Assembly (NCBI GenBank): GCA_021372865.1
Contig: JAJFTO010000020.1
Span: 62,001 to 126,000, forward strand
Source of the DNA: Porphyromonadaceae bacterium
GTDB taxonomy: Bacteria > Bacteroidota > Bacteroidia > Bacteroidales > Dysgonomonadaceae
Length of the DNA stretch: 64,000 nt
Direction: 5' to 3'
In this document: positions 9,306 through 18,640 of the stretch, one piece after another
How the letters are laid out: the number at the start of each line of letters is the position of its first letter
How positions within the stretch are numbered: the stretch's first letter is position 1
Translations under genes and position numbers: made by a program
Notes under the pieces: generated by a model
The model's database searches: none
What the model was told of the DNA's origin: nothing
Seen by the model: only the letters and a program-made list of their open reading frames with translations

Positions 9306-11324
9306 TCATTTCATCATTTCAACCTTCTCCTCCAGCATTACCAGCTGATCGCGCAGCTGGGCAGCTTCCAGAAACTCCAGTTTTTTGGCAGCTGCCAACA
9401 TCGCCTTGCGGGTTTGCTCAATTTTTGTTTTCAGGTCTTCTGTCGTCGCATATTCCTGCAGTGGCTCTGCGGCAAGAGCGTAATAATCGGGTTCCACATA
9501 CGCTTTTGCTTCTATTGTTGCACCATATTCCTTGTTCAGGGCGGACGAATGACTTTTTCTTACCTGCTGCGGAGTGATTCCGTGTGCTTCATTGTACTTC
9601 ATCTGTTTTTCGCGCCGGCGGTTGGTTTCATCAATGGTCATCTGCATGCTTTGGGTAATCTTATCGGCATAAAAAATCACCTTGCCGTTTACATTGCGGG
9701 CAGCCCGGCCGGCAGTCTGGGTAAGAGACCGGTGGGAGCGGAGGAATCCCTCCTTGTCGGCATCCAGCACCGCCACCAACGATACTTCGGGCAGGTCGAG
9801 TCCTTCCCTGAGCAGGTTCACCCCGATCAGCACATCAAAAAGGCCACTGCGCAGGTCGTCCATGATCTTCACCCGTTCAAGTGTTTCCACATCGGAATGG
9901 ATATAGTTACACCGGATGTTGTTGCCTGCCAGGTAATCAGTCAGCTCCTCTGCCATTCTTTTGGTCAGCGTGGTCACCAGCACCCGTTCATTCTTCTCCA
10001 CCCGTTGCTGAATCTCTTCCATGAGGTCATCGATCTGATTCAGGCTCGGACGCACGTCGATGGGCGGGTCGAGCAAACCCGTGGGACGGATCAGCTGATC
10101 CACCACGATACCTTCCGACTTCTCCAGTTCATAGTCGGCCGGCGTGGCACTCACGAAGATGATCTCCGGCGTAAGAGCCTCAAATTCTTCAAACTTCAGG
10201 GGACGGTTGTCGATGGCTGCGGGGAGGCGGAACCCAAACTCCACCAGGTTGATCTTGCGGGAGTGGTCGCCCCCGTACATGGCACGGATCTGGGGTACGG
10301 TTACGTGGCTTTCGTCGATCACGGTGAGATAATCTTCCGGAAAGAAGTCGAGCAGACAGAAAGGGCGCGTTCCCGGCAGACGCCCGTCGAAATAGCGCGA
10401 ATAGTTCTCAATTCCGGAGCAGTACCCGATCTCCTTGATCATCTCCACATCGTAAGTCACACGCTCATAAAGTCTTTTTGCCTCCAGCGGCTTCCCTATT
10501 TCCTGGAAGAACTCCACCTGCTTGCCCAGGTCGAGCTGTATCTCTTCGATTGCCCTGTTGATGCGCTCCTGGGTGGTGACAAAGAGGTTTGCGGGAAAAA
10601 TGCGGTAGGCATCCATCTTCTCCATGGTCACGCCGGTGAGCGGGTCCACCGATTCTATGCTTTCGATCTCATCGCCCCAGAATATGATTCGGATGATGTA
10701 GTCGTGATAGGCCAGAAACACATCTACCGTATCACCCTTGACCCGAAAGTTTCCCCGGTCGAATTCGGCGGTCTCATTGCGGGAATAGAGGCTGTTGACC
10801 AGTAGTCGCAACAGCTGGTCCCGTTCAAGCGTCTGCCCCACCCGCACGTCGACGGTCGTCTTTTGAAAATCTTCCGGGTTTCCGATACCGTAGAGACAGG
10901 AAACCGACGACACCACAATCACATCGTTCCGTCCGGAGAGCAACGAAGAGGTGGCAGCCAGACGAAGTTTTTCAATCTCGTCGTTGATGGAAAGATCCTT
11001 CTCAATATAGGTGTCTGTGGAGGGAATGTAGGCTTCGGGCTGATAATAATCGTAATAGGAAACGAAATACTCCACCGCGTTGTGCGGAAAGAAACTTTTA
11101 AACTCGCTGTAGAGTTGTGCCGCCAGTGTCTTGTTGTGGCTTAATACCAGCGTGGGTTTATTAAGCTGGGCAATGACATTGGCCACAGTAAAGGTCTTTC
11201 CCGATCCGGTCACGCCCAGCAGCGTCTGATAGGGTACCTGTTGCCGGAGTCCCTCGACCAGTGACTTGATGGCCTCGGGTTGATCACCGGTAGGTTTATA
11301 TTCTGATGTAAGTTGAAATTGCAT
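9306..11324 (-). CDS. uvrB: UvrABC excinuclease subunit B
   Basis: 672 residues from the ATG at 11324 (MQFQLTSEYKPTGDQPEAI), which matches the conserved N-terminus; an ATG at 11357 would add 11 residues and overlaps the upstream stop as TGATG. Motifs: Walker A GVTGSGKTFTVANVI, beta-hairpin YYDYYQPEAYIPSTDTYIEK, Walker B VIDESHV, helicase motifs SATPADYE and QTAGRAARN, and a C-terminal UVR domain (about 630-665). UvrB verifies damage and positions UvrC in nucleotide excision repair. The final codons (EMMK) are encoded by the neighbouring repeat, so the tail is probably repeat-derived. Confidence 0.97.
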   Translation of the reverse strand: MQFQLTSEYKPTGDQPEAIKSLVEGLRQQVPYQTLLGVTGSGKTFTVANVIAQLNKPTLVLSHNKTLAAQLYSEFKSFFPHNAVEYFVSYYDYYQPEAYIPSTDTYIEKDLSINDEIEKLRLAATSSLLSGRNDVIVVSSVSCLYGIGNPEDFQKTTVDVRVGQTLERDQLLRLLVNSLYSRNETAEFDRGNFRVKGDTVDVFLAYHDYIIRIIFWGDEIESIESVDPLTGVTMEKMDAYRIFPANLFVTTQERINRAIEEIQLDLGKQVEFFQEIGKPLEAKRLYERVTYDVEMIKEIGYCSGIENYSRYFDGRLPGTRPFCLLDFFPEDYLTVIDESHVTVPQIRAMYGGDHSRKINLVEFGFRLPAAIDNRPLKFEEFEALTPEIIFVSATPADYELEKSEGIVVDQLIRPTGLLDPPIDVRPSLNQIDDLMEEIQQRVEKNERVLVTTLTKRMAEELTDYLAGNNIRCNYIHSDVETLERVKIMDDLRSGLFDVLIGVNLLREGLDLPEVSLVAVLDADKEGFLRSHRSLTQTAGRAARNVNGKVIFYADKITQSMQMTIDETNRRREKQMKYNEAHGITPQQVRKSHSSALNKEYGATIEAKAYVEPDYYALAAEPLQEYATTEDLKTKIEQTRKAMLAAAKKLEFLEAAQLRDQLVMLEEKVEMMK

Positions 11325-11356
11325 ATGATCGAATAAATAAAAAGAAATCATTCCCA

Positions 11357-12598
11357 TCAGGGAGCATCGGGATGAGGTTTGGTTTCATAAATACGAAAAA
11401 TATGAAACAAAGAGTCCAATTCCATGTGCACGATATAACCAGGTATCTCTTCCATTTTTCCATCCCGTACGAACGATTTTGTGAGCGGTATATTTACCTT
11501 GTACATATCGTCCATTGTTTTTTCGTACTGCAGGGTATTCACATCCGCATCAAACTGCAATGTCCCATCCATTGCCCGGGCGGCGGCCATCAGCAGTTCA
11601 CCGGCAATCCTTTCGCGGGGTGCTCTGCCCGATTCAAAAAAACGATCTACCACAGGTGCCAGACACTTTCTCAGACCATCGTGATCCACTTTTGAAAGAG
11701 CGGAATAGAAACCGTTCACCGTCATTCGTATGCTGTCGATTTGGGGCTCATTCACGGGATAAGATTGAAAGAGCATTTCGTATCGATTGTTCGCCAATGT
11801 AAGATATTCACCACTAAAATCACCACTTTGAGCCTGTAATATATATTCAGAATAGGCAGCTGCATTGTTCAATTTTAACGCCCCCATCCAGGAGAGTGAG
11901 TCAATCTGTCTCTTCACGAGCGAAGTATAGGGACTTTCGGGATACTGTTGCAGGAAATCCCGCAATGCAGTGAGGTTGTCCGTCGTCTTCAATTGTTCCC
12001 AGCTGGCAGCTTGATTCTGCTTCAAACGCATCAGCATTGCATTTGCTTCCTCAAAATGAACACCGGAGGGATGTGATGTCATATAATCCAGATAACCTTC
12101 CACAGAATTTGTTTTCAGCGCCCTGTCCCAACCACTTCGTTCGAGGTTACTTTTTCGGATTGTTTCATTGTATAAGAAAAAAGCAGCAACCAGCAGAATA
12201 GCAATCAGCGTCAACCACAGAAAAGGTCTTGCTGTTTTCCTCTTCCGTCTGTAAAATTCCTGCTCAAGCTCCTCATCATTGCCGACGCGATTCGAACTGC
12301 GGATTGCATCATCCTCCGATTTTTCCGGCTGCATCAATTCACCTTCTTCAGCAAACTGGGGAAGATCACTGACAGGCAACACTTCCTGGGCCATGGAAGA
12401 AGTCCCGAATGCAGGTTTTTCCTCAACCACGGGAAAATTCCCGGGAGCCGCTTCCTCTTCCCTGATCTGAATTGTTGCCTTCTCCCCCGATTCGGGTAAA
12501 TCGATCTCGTAATCGGTACGGATTTTCTTTGTGCAATCTTCACAAAAAAGCGCTTCCTCCGGTTTTTGTTTTCCGCATAAGGGGCATTGTAAGGACAT
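11357..12598 (-). CDS. Zinc-ribbon membrane protein of unknown function
   Basis: 413 residues. An N-terminal zinc ribbon is formed by CPLC (residues 5-8) and CEDC (18-21). A low-complexity acidic stretch follows (about 30-130), then one transmembrane helix (about 135-153, LTLIAILLVAAFFLYN) and a 250-residue region of repeated helical look (for example DRALKTNSVEGYLDYMTSHP and TTDNLTALRDFLQQYPESPY, TPR-like spacing). The C-terminal 130 residues resemble an NTF2-like fold with many charged residues, which is a guess. It lies directly upstream of uvrB with its stop overlapping an ATG, so the two may be cotranscribed. I do not recognise a named family. Confidence 0.8.
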   Translation of the reverse strand: MSLQCPLCGKQKPEEALFCEDCTKKIRTDYEIDLPESGEKATIQIREEEAAPGNFPVVEEKPAFGTSSMAQEVLPVSDLPQFAEEGELMQPEKSEDDAIRSSNRVGNDEELEQEFYRRKRKTARPFLWLTLIAILLVAAFFLYNETIRKSNLERSGWDRALKTNSVEGYLDYMTSHPSGVHFEEANAMLMRLKQNQAASWEQLKTTDNLTALRDFLQQYPESPYTSLVKRQIDSLSWMGALKLNNAAAYSEYILQAQSGDFSGEYLTLANNRYEMLFQSYPVNEPQIDSIRMTVNGFYSALSKVDHDGLRKCLAPVVDRFFESGRAPRERIAGELLMAAARAMDGTLQFDADVNTLQYEKTMDDMYKVNIPLTKSFVRDGKMEEIPGYIVHMELDSLFHIFRIYETKPHPDAP

Positions 12599-12691
12599 CC
12601 TGTACTTGGTTTTAGTGTGATTTTATCTTCTTACAAAGATAAAAATGTTTTGCGTATAAATAGGGTTGCCATGATTATGAGATTGATTTAT

Positions 12692-12722
12692 CTTGCGAAA
12701 ATCATTGAATTTTGTACATTTG
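12692..12722 (+). promoter_or_regulatory. Bacteroidota-type promoter for dgkA
   Basis: CTTG at 12692-12695, a 19-nt spacer and a perfect TACATTTG (-7 box, TAnnTTTG) at 12715-12722. Transcription would start near 12728, about a dozen bases before the dgkA ATG at 12740. This also argues against longer readings of dgkA. Confidence 0.7.
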
Positions 12723-12739
12723 AAGAGAATTGTAAAGAC

Positions 12740-13099
12740 ATGGCTTACCTAAAAAATAGAATACGCTCTTTCAGCTATGCTTTCTCCGGGTTGCGCCTGT
12801 TATTCCGGGAAACACCGAATGCACTGATTCAGTTGATCATTGCCATTACAGCAGTAGTAACGGGTTTTGCATTGCATATTTCGTCCGCCGAGTGGCTCGC
12901 CGTGATTCTGGCCATCGGCCTGGTGCTTGCCCTGGAAGCGATAAACAGTGCTTTGGAAACGCTTGCCGATTACGCCTGCCACGAGGAGATCCATCCCGTC
13001 ATTAAAAAAGTGAAGGATCTGGCAGCTGCGGGCGTCCTGATCGCGGCATTGGCAGCGCTGGCCGTCGGTCTCGTGGTATTCCTTCCGAAAATTATTTAA
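12740..13099 (+). CDS. dgkA: Diacylglycerol kinase family protein (DgkA-type)
   Basis: 119 residues from the ATG at 12740; a longer frame to 12617 exists but would include the promoter box. It is an integral membrane kinase with three helices: about 31-49 (LIQLIIAITAVVTGFALHI), 53-72 (LAVILAIGLVLALEAINSAL) and 94-116. The catalytic segment is EAINSALETLAD, matching the family's ENxAxExxxD pattern. DgkA-type enzymes phosphorylate diacylglycerol or, in many bacteria, undecaprenol, feeding lipid recycling. The next gene begins 9 bp downstream and may be cotranscribed. Confidence 0.92.
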   Translation: MAYLKNRIRSFSYAFSGLRLLFRETPNALIQLIIAITAVVTGFALHISSAEWLAVILAIGLVLALEAINSALETLADYACHEEIHPVIKKVKDLAAAGVLIAALAALAVGLVVFLPKII

Positions 13100-13108
13100 A
13101 ACTGTACC

Positions 13109-16100
13109 ATGACCGACTTACAGCTATTCACAGAAGAAACGGACGACGAAACGAATACCTCCTGCAGGATTAAAACGGGTAACACGTTTTCTTCCGGAAA
13201 GATCCGGGTTTACCTGTTACGGACAGAACCGGAGAAAAATCTGCTGCATTGTGTGACCAAAGATATTCCCAGGAAAGAAATAACTGTAAAATATGGGACA
13301 ACCTTTGTGAACCGTAACGTCGTGGTTTCAATGGAATCATTCCGGGAAGGGACGCAATTAAATCTGATCGATTGCGAAACCGACAAAGAGGGTTTCATTA
13401 TTCCTCGACATATCATCCTCGAACCCGATTATCTGATCGACGCCTCTGCCATTGCGGAATGCTTTCAGGATTATGCAGTCTCACCCCTTCACTATTTCCG
13501 CAACAGGCTGGAAGAGAAGGAAAACCGGTCCCATCTATTGCTGGGAAATCTGGCTAACTTTTTTCTGGATGAGTTGGTATTTGCTGTCGACCCGGAAGAA
13601 GTTTCTTTCGAGGATGTCTTTTTGCGTTCTTTCAAACAATCCCCCTTTGAATATGCCAGCTGTGAGGATATACGTTCCGACGGCGACTTCCGCGCATTTA
13701 TGCTGAAAGCAAAAGGCCAGTTTGAACAAATACGGCGGGTGATTCTGGATGATTTTCCCAAGCAGGGTATTGACATCCATCATTGCACACTCGAACCTTC
13801 ATTTTTTAGTGAAAAATTCGGATTTCAGGGGCGTCTTGATTTGTTGCACGTGCCTTCGGGTAGCATGGATGCAAAAATTGTTGAATTGAAGTCGGGGAGA
13901 CTTCCATTTCCCGCATACGACAGCAATAAGATTTCCCTCAACCATGCGGTGCAGGCCACCGTTTACAAAATGATGGTGGAAGGTGTATTTTGTAAAGATC
14001 TGTGTAAAGCAGATGCCGCCATACTCTATTCGGCAGGAAATAGGCCGGGTGAAAACCTCCGCTATGCCGCCGAAAGCGATGAACTGAAAAAAAAGATTAT
14101 CCAGGTCCGAAACCAAATTGTGGCGATTGAACAAGATATCATCCATGGAGACAACACGCAGGTGGAAAAGCTTTTTGAGACACTGTTAAGCTCAGTCAGC
14201 CCGGTTCAAAAGGTCCCCGCTTTTTACTTGCGGAAGATAGAGCACCTCCGCACCATCTTGTCGCAATGTGCCGATCTGGAAAAAACATGGTTTTACCGCT
14301 ATATCCGTTTTATTTCGACAGAGCTTGCTCTCCAGAAGCTCGGTGTTGAGAATAACGAATCACCCAACGGCCTTGCGTCGCTTTGGAACAGCGATTTCGA
14401 CGAACGGGCTGCTTCTTTGGATGTACTGTTCAATCTCTCCATCCTGGATATCGATGATTCGGGAAACGAGCGGACCATTATTTTTGGACGCAGTGAAAAC
14501 GATCACGGTGTGGTCAATTTTAGGGAGGGGGATATTTGCATTGTTTATTCCCGTAGCGATGTACGCGACACGGTGTTGAACCGGCAGATTCTGAAGGGTA
14601 CCCTTGTACGGATTACCAGAGAGCAGGTGGAAGTGCGCTTCCGTTACAAACAAAAGAACAGACAATTTTATGTCGATCATCCTCTTTGGGCAATCGAACA
14701 TGATACGCTGGACAGCACCTTCAACAACATGTTCAAGAGTATCTTCTCATTTCTCACGGCTTCGAAACAAAAAAGAGAGTTGCTTCTGGGATTAAAGTCT
14801 CCCGGAATAAAGCTGCCGGATGAAAAGCGGAAGAGTGCCCCACCTGACGACATCATTGACAAAGTGATGCACTCCGAAGATTATTTTCTGATTGTCGGCC
14901 CGCCGGGAACAGGTAAAACATCGATTTATGCCCGCCGGTTAATTGAGGAGTACTACCATCGGCCCGATACAAACATCCTGGTGCTGGCCTATACCAATCG
15001 GGCTGTGGATGAACTGTGTGATGCCATCAATGCGGCTTTTGGATGCAGTGATGGATCGTGTGAAAACTATATCAGAGTGGGTTCCGAACTTTCATGCGCC
15101 GAACCACACAGGCACCGGTTGCTTCAAAGGATATCGGAAAAAGCGACCAGCCGGGAATCACTGCGTAGTGAAATCCGAAGGACAAGGATCTATGTCTCCA
15201 CGCTCGCATCCATTATGGGAAGGATGGAGCTCTTCTCTCTCAAACATTTTCACGTAGCCATCATCGATGAGGCGTCACAAATTCTGGAACCACAAATTAT
15301 CGGCCTGCTACCCCGTTTCGACCGGTTCATCATGATCGGGGATCACAACCAGCTTGCCACCATTGTATTGCAAGCGCCGCTACATTCTGAAATCAGTGAG
15401 CCGTCTCTGCGTGACGCAGGTATGCTCGATTGTCGCGATTCGCTTTTCGAACGGCTTCTTCGTCAATGTATCGGGAAAGGGTGGCAGCATGCTTATGTAC
15501 AGCTCACCCTGCAGGGAAGAATGCATGAGGACATCGCCCTTTTTCCTGCTACCTGGTTTTATTCCGGAGGGTTATTTCCCGCATGTGAGTGGCAATCATC
15601 AGAATGGAACTTGACCTGTACCTCCGATCATCTGTTGGAACGTTGTGTAGCGAACGGGAGAACTGTTTTCTTTTCCACGCAGAAAATCGACCGTGCCTCT
15701 TCCTCCGGTAAGCTCAACGAGACGGAAGCCTCGGTGATTGTGGAGCTGTTGTTGTCCATCCGGAAAATATATGAAGAAAACGGCATCCGTTTCGATCCCG
15801 GCAATGTGGGTATCATTGCACCCTACCGGAACCAGATCGCACTGATCAAACACAAACTGTCGGAGTCTGGCTTAACGGATAGTGAAAAAATAATGATCGA
15901 CACCGTGGAACGGTTTCAGGGAAGTCAACGTGATGTAATCATCCTTTCCTTTTGTGTAAACAATCCCGGTCAGCTGGATTATCTCACAAACCTGAATCAC
16001 GACGGCACGGTAGACCGGAAATTGAATGTGGCTGTAACCCGGGCCCGGCAACAATTATTTCTCATCGGCAATGCAGGTATCCTGCAGACACATCCGTTGT

Positions 16101-16171
16101 ATGCCACCCTGCTCCATCATTACAAGGACCGGACGATTGAGCTGGGAGCCGGTGATATTCGAAAAAGATAA
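13109..16171 (+). CDS. Dna2-like PD-(D/E)XK nuclease fused to superfamily 1 helicase
   Basis: 1020 residues. The N-terminal half holds a PD-(D/E)XK nuclease: GRLDLLHVP (Asp) and IVELKSG (Glu259-x-Lys261), with the downstream NHAVQATVYKMM helix seen in Dna2/Cas4-like nucleases. The helicase follows: Walker A GPPGTGKTS (Lys603), Walker B IIDEASQILEP, motif III GDHNQLATI, motif IV IAPYRNQIALIK, motif V DTVERFQGSQRDVI and motif VI LNVAVTRARQQ. This order matches eukaryotic Dna2 and bacterial relatives. It probably processes DNA ends, flaps or stalled forks. I see no Cys motif for an iron-sulfur cluster around the nuclease. It begins 9 bp after dgkA. Confidence 0.88.
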   Translation: MTDLQLFTEETDDETNTSCRIKTGNTFSSGKIRVYLLRTEPEKNLLHCVTKDIPRKEITVKYGTTFVNRNVVVSMESFREGTQLNLIDCETDKEGFIIPRHIILEPDYLIDASAIAECFQDYAVSPLHYFRNRLEEKENRSHLLLGNLANFFLDELVFAVDPEEVSFEDVFLRSFKQSPFEYASCEDIRSDGDFRAFMLKAKGQFEQIRRVILDDFPKQGIDIHHCTLEPSFFSEKFGFQGRLDLLHVPSGSMDAKIVELKSGRLPFPAYDSNKISLNHAVQATVYKMMVEGVFCKDLCKADAAILYSAGNRPGENLRYAAESDELKKKIIQVRNQIVAIEQDIIHGDNTQVEKLFETLLSSVSPVQKVPAFYLRKIEHLRTILSQCADLEKTWFYRYIRFISTELALQKLGVENNESPNGLASLWNSDFDERAASLDVLFNLSILDIDDSGNERTIIFGRSENDHGVVNFREGDICIVYSRSDVRDTVLNRQILKGTLVRITREQVEVRFRYKQKNRQFYVDHPLWAIEHDTLDSTFNNMFKSIFSFLTASKQKRELLLGLKSPGIKLPDEKRKSAPPDDIIDKVMHSEDYFLIVGPPGTGKTSIYARRLIEEYYHRPDTNILVLAYTNRAVDELCDAINAAFGCSDGSCENYIRVGSELSCAEPHRHRLLQRISEKATSRESLRSEIRRTRIYVSTLASIMGRMELFSLKHFHVAIIDEASQILEPQIIGLLPRFDRFIMIGDHNQLATIVLQAPLHSEISEPSLRDAGMLDCRDSLFERLLRQCIGKGWQHAYVQLTLQGRMHEDIALFPATWFYSGGLFPACEWQSSEWNLTCTSDHLLERCVANGRTVFFSTQKIDRASSSGKLNETEASVIVELLLSIRKIYEENGIRFDPGNVGIIAPYRNQIALIKHKLSESGLTDSEKIMIDTVERFQGSQRDVIILSFCVNNPGQLDYLTNLNHDGTVDRKLNVAVTRARQQLFLIGNAGILQTHPLYATLLHHYKDRTIELGAGDIRKR

Positions 16172-16211
16172 AGTTATTTGCCGCATTTTTTTTTATTATC
16201 ACAATATTTTG

Positions 16212-16219
16212 TATTTTTG
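16212..16219 (+). promoter_or_regulatory. Promoter -7 box for tRNA-Gln
   Basis: A perfect TAnnTTTG match (TATTTTTG) ends 17 bp before the tRNA. No clear TTTG lies at the expected upstream spacing; that position is T-rich. Confidence 0.55.
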
Positions 16220-16236
16220 CACTCTCAAACAGACAA

Positions 16237-16307
16237 TGTCTTATGGTGTAATGGTAGCACAACAGATTCTGGTCCTGTTTGTCCAGGTTCGAATCCTGGT
16301 AAGACAA
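16237..16307 (+). tRNA. tRNA-Gln (anticodon CTG)
   Basis: A 71-nt cloverleaf: acceptor stem TGTCTTA/TAAGACA (7 bp), D arm around GGTGTAATGGTAGCAC, anticodon loop TTCTGGT with anticodon CTG, and T arm CCAGG-TTCGAAT-CCTGG. The discriminator base A follows; CCA is not encoded. The lowest pair of the anticodon stem is an A-C mismatch. It reads CAG glutamine codons. Confidence 0.93.
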
Positions 16308-16348
16308 CTAATTTACTCTAAATCAATAACTTGCACAACACGAAAAGG

Positions 16349-16386
16349 ATGTCGGACTGATTTATCATTGGTCCGACATTTTTTTA
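16349..16386 (+). terminator. Rho-independent terminator after tRNA-Gln
   Basis: A perfect 9-bp stem (ATGTCGGAC at 16349-16357, GTCCGACAT at 16371-16379) with a 13-nt loop is followed by a run of T. It ends tRNA-Gln transcription and lies 20 bp from the stop of the converging DUF4153 gene. Confidence 0.85.
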
Positions 16387-16406
16387 TAAGATTATTTCAA
16401 CCCTTT

Positions 16407-17666
16407 TTATTTCCATCCAAAAATCGCAGGAAAGAAAAATGTGACAAAAAGCGTCCATGCGGCATAGAACGGAAGATATTTGGCAATGGTTTGCTCAACA
16501 ATTTTCATCTCCTTCCCTTTCCATACAACTTTAAAGAGATCGATCGTAATCAGCAGAAGATGTACCAATATCAGGAGATTGGAGCCGAGCACGGCAGTCC
16601 GGTTGGCTGTAAATCCGAACTCTCCTACCCTGTAGATGATGGCAGAAAGAGCCACCAGATCGACCGCCAGCGTCAGGAGGGATAGCACAAAAAGTATCCA
16701 TTCATTGAAATGTTGCTTTTCATGGGTCGATGTGCCCGCAACCGAAAAAACGACAATTGCCATGACCCCCAGAAGCATCAGATTGAATACAAGCAGAAAA
16801 TCCCGGTCGTTGTAGGGATCTTTTCCTGTCACAATCATAAATATCAGATAGACCAACAGCGTGACCAACACCAGCGGGCTGAAGATCCGGGCAATAATCG
16901 GTGCAAGCTTATCGGTAATTGCAGGGAAGCTCCTGATAATATAAGTGGCGACAATGGGTGAAACAACCAATCCGACGATGGCGATATTCTCCATGTAGAA
17001 GTTTTCGATATGCAGGTCGATAGCGGAAAAAAGGCCAATGGTCACCGCAGTGAGAGCCCCTCCCCCGATCAGAATAAGCAGAGTCAAAATGGCCAGATCT
17101 CCGTTGTATTTGAGGTAATTTATTCTTTTCGAAGGCTCTTTCAGGTCAAAATCAATAAAGATCACACCATAGAGACACCATAAAAACAAGGGCAGGTGTA
17201 TGTAAGTCAAAGTAATTGAATTGCTTTTCTCACCCGCCGGCAACAGGTTGATATACAAAGCCGATAACAGATAAATCAGCAGCGATACGATTAAATTTCT
17301 AAGGTTAAGTTGGCTTTTCGTGAGAAAAACGTAGGCCGACAATCCCATAAAAACAATGATTCCGGCATTTTTCACGTAGTAATCATACTCATCCGGATCA
17401 AAACCGGCCAGTTGGGGAATCTTGATCAAAAGGCCAGCCATCACACAGGAAATGATCAGAAAAAGGAGATCACGCTTCCGTACCTTCCGGCCGGGTTCAG
17501 CCTGATGATCGAACTCCAACCTGGCTTTCCAGATATCAGCCATCGGAAGAGTGACAATTTCGGGATAGAGGGCAAAGAATGATTTCTCAAAACGCTTTTT
17601 ATCTGACCGGTAGAGTTTTTCCAGTTCACCGGGATGATTCAGATTTTCTTTGATTGCTGTTTCCAT
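16407..17666 (-). CDS. DUF4153 family membrane protein
   Basis: 419 residues from the ATG at 17666 (METAIKENLNHPGELEKLYR); an upstream start at 17720 would add 18 residues with no conserved look. A hydrophilic N-terminal region of about 60 residues precedes ten or so hydrophobic helices, among them LLFLIISCVMAGLLIKI and ILTLLILIGGGALTAV. This is the layout of DUF4153 proteins, whose function is unknown. It lies downstream of a winged-helix regulator and a small membrane protein on the same strand, probably one operon. Confidence 0.8.
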   Translation of the reverse strand: METAIKENLNHPGELEKLYRSDKKRFEKSFFALYPEIVTLPMADIWKARLEFDHQAEPGRKVRKRDLLFLIISCVMAGLLIKIPQLAGFDPDEYDYYVKNAGIIVFMGLSAYVFLTKSQLNLRNLIVSLLIYLLSALYINLLPAGEKSNSITLTYIHLPLFLWCLYGVIFIDFDLKEPSKRINYLKYNGDLAILTLLILIGGGALTAVTIGLFSAIDLHIENFYMENIAIVGLVVSPIVATYIIRSFPAITDKLAPIIARIFSPLVLVTLLVYLIFMIVTGKDPYNDRDFLLVFNLMLLGVMAIVVFSVAGTSTHEKQHFNEWILFVLSLLTLAVDLVALSAIIYRVGEFGFTANRTAVLGSNLLILVHLLLITIDLFKVVWKGKEMKIVEQTIAKYLPFYAAWTLFVTFFFPAIFGWK

Positions 17667-17734
17667 ACCATATAAAATGTGTGATAAATTAACTGACAAA
17701 ACTGTGAATAACACGATCAAGAGTAGGTTTTTAT

Positions 17735-18025
17735 TTACCCAAGAAGCTTCTCTATCGCGCCAATGTGCTTTCTGAATGCCTTTTTCCCCTTGATTGTTGC
17801 AGCGTAGGAGGTATTTGGTTTACGTTCCAGGAAGGATTTACTGAATGAGACGTATCCGCTTCTTTCCAGTGATTTGAGGTGACTCGCCAGATTACCGTCG
17901 GTGACTCCCAGCAGATCCTTCAGTGTATTGAAATCCAGCTGGTCATTCACCATCAGTGCCGACATGATACCCAGTCGGATTCTGTTCTCGAATGCCTTGT
18001 CCAAATCTTTTAAAAACTCTTTCAC
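17735..18025 (-). CDS. Winged-helix transcriptional regulator (ArsR/MarR-like)
   Basis: 96 residues, a single winged-helix domain of the HTH_34 kind: LGIMSALMVNDQLDFNTLKD, then the recognition helix region TDGNLASHLKSLERSGYVSF and a wing (KSFLERKPNTSYAAT). There is no ligand domain or metal-binding Cys cluster. Such proteins often act on adjacent genes. It begins 3 nt after the stop of the upstream membrane protein gene and is followed by the DUF4153 gene, so it may control this three-gene unit; the effector is unknown. Confidence 0.85.
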   Translation of the reverse strand: MKEFLKDLDKAFENRIRLGIMSALMVNDQLDFNTLKDLLGVTDGNLASHLKSLERSGYVSFSKSFLERKPNTSYAATIKGKKAFRKHIGAIEKLLG

Positions 18026-18028
18026 TGC

Positions 18029-18640
18029 TTATCCTTTCCGCTGAATCATCAGACCGTAAATCATCTGGATCACGCCGAAACCCAACATCCACAGATAAAG
18101 GCTCTGGTCGATAAAAAGGAACGCAAAAAGACCCAGTACAATCTCGGCGATGCCCAGATACCGGATATGACTCAATGTATAATGACTGCCGTTGACCAGT
18201 GCCAGACCATAAAAAATCAGTGTCAATGCGGGAAGAAAACCCACAAAACCTTTGAATAAAAATATCAGGCAGAGGATGCCTCCGGTTGTCAATGGAATCA
18301 GCAAATTAATCAGAAGTCGTTTCGCCTGATTATCCCACACATGCTGGTTCTCCTTTCTGCTCTTTCTGTCTGTGAACCAGAGGGCACTGAAAACCGACAA
18401 CAACAGCGTACCCAAGGCGATCAGCAACAATTTGCTTAGATTGACCGCATCGATCTGGGCCGCTTCATAAACCAGGTAATCATGATTTCTGAAAACCAGT
18501 TGATGGACCAGCCACGCTCCCGCCAGTGCGATTATTCCCGTCGACACACCCGAAAGGCCGCTGAGCGAAATAAAACGGGCACTGCGACTCATGATCTTTC
18601 GAATCTCACTCAGGTCTTCTACGTATTTTTCTTTTTCCAT
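18029..18640 (-). CDS. Small integral membrane protein of unknown function
   Basis: 203 residues with about six hydrophobic helices, after an N-terminal amphipathic segment (SEIRKIMSRSARFISLSGLS) typical of Bacteroidota membrane proteins linked to winged-helix regulators. No catalytic motif is visible. It is the first gene of a likely operon with the winged-helix regulator (3-nt gap) and the DUF4153 gene. A near-consensus promoter box (TTACTTTG on the minus strand, 18660-18667) lies about 20 bp upstream, so the leader would be very short. Confidence 0.75.
   Translation of the reverse strand: MEKEKYVEDLSEIRKIMSRSARFISLSGLSGVSTGIIALAGAWLVHQLVFRNHDYLVYEAAQIDAVNLSKLLLIALGTLLLSVFSALWFTDRKSRKENQHVWDNQAKRLLINLLIPLTTGGILCLIFLFKGFVGFLPALTLIFYGLALVNGSHYTLSHIRYLGIAEIVLGLFAFLFIDQSLYLWMLGFGVIQMIYGLMIQRKG

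Noticed and set aside
9195..10805. Long open frame on the plus strand opposite uvrB
   Set aside because: It has no recognisable domain, starts inside the octamer repeat and mirrors the codon structure of uvrB, which is certain.
16071..16685. 204-codon plus-strand frame spanning the tRNA and terminator
   Set aside because: It runs through the end of the helicase gene, the tRNA and the terminator, so it is not a gene.
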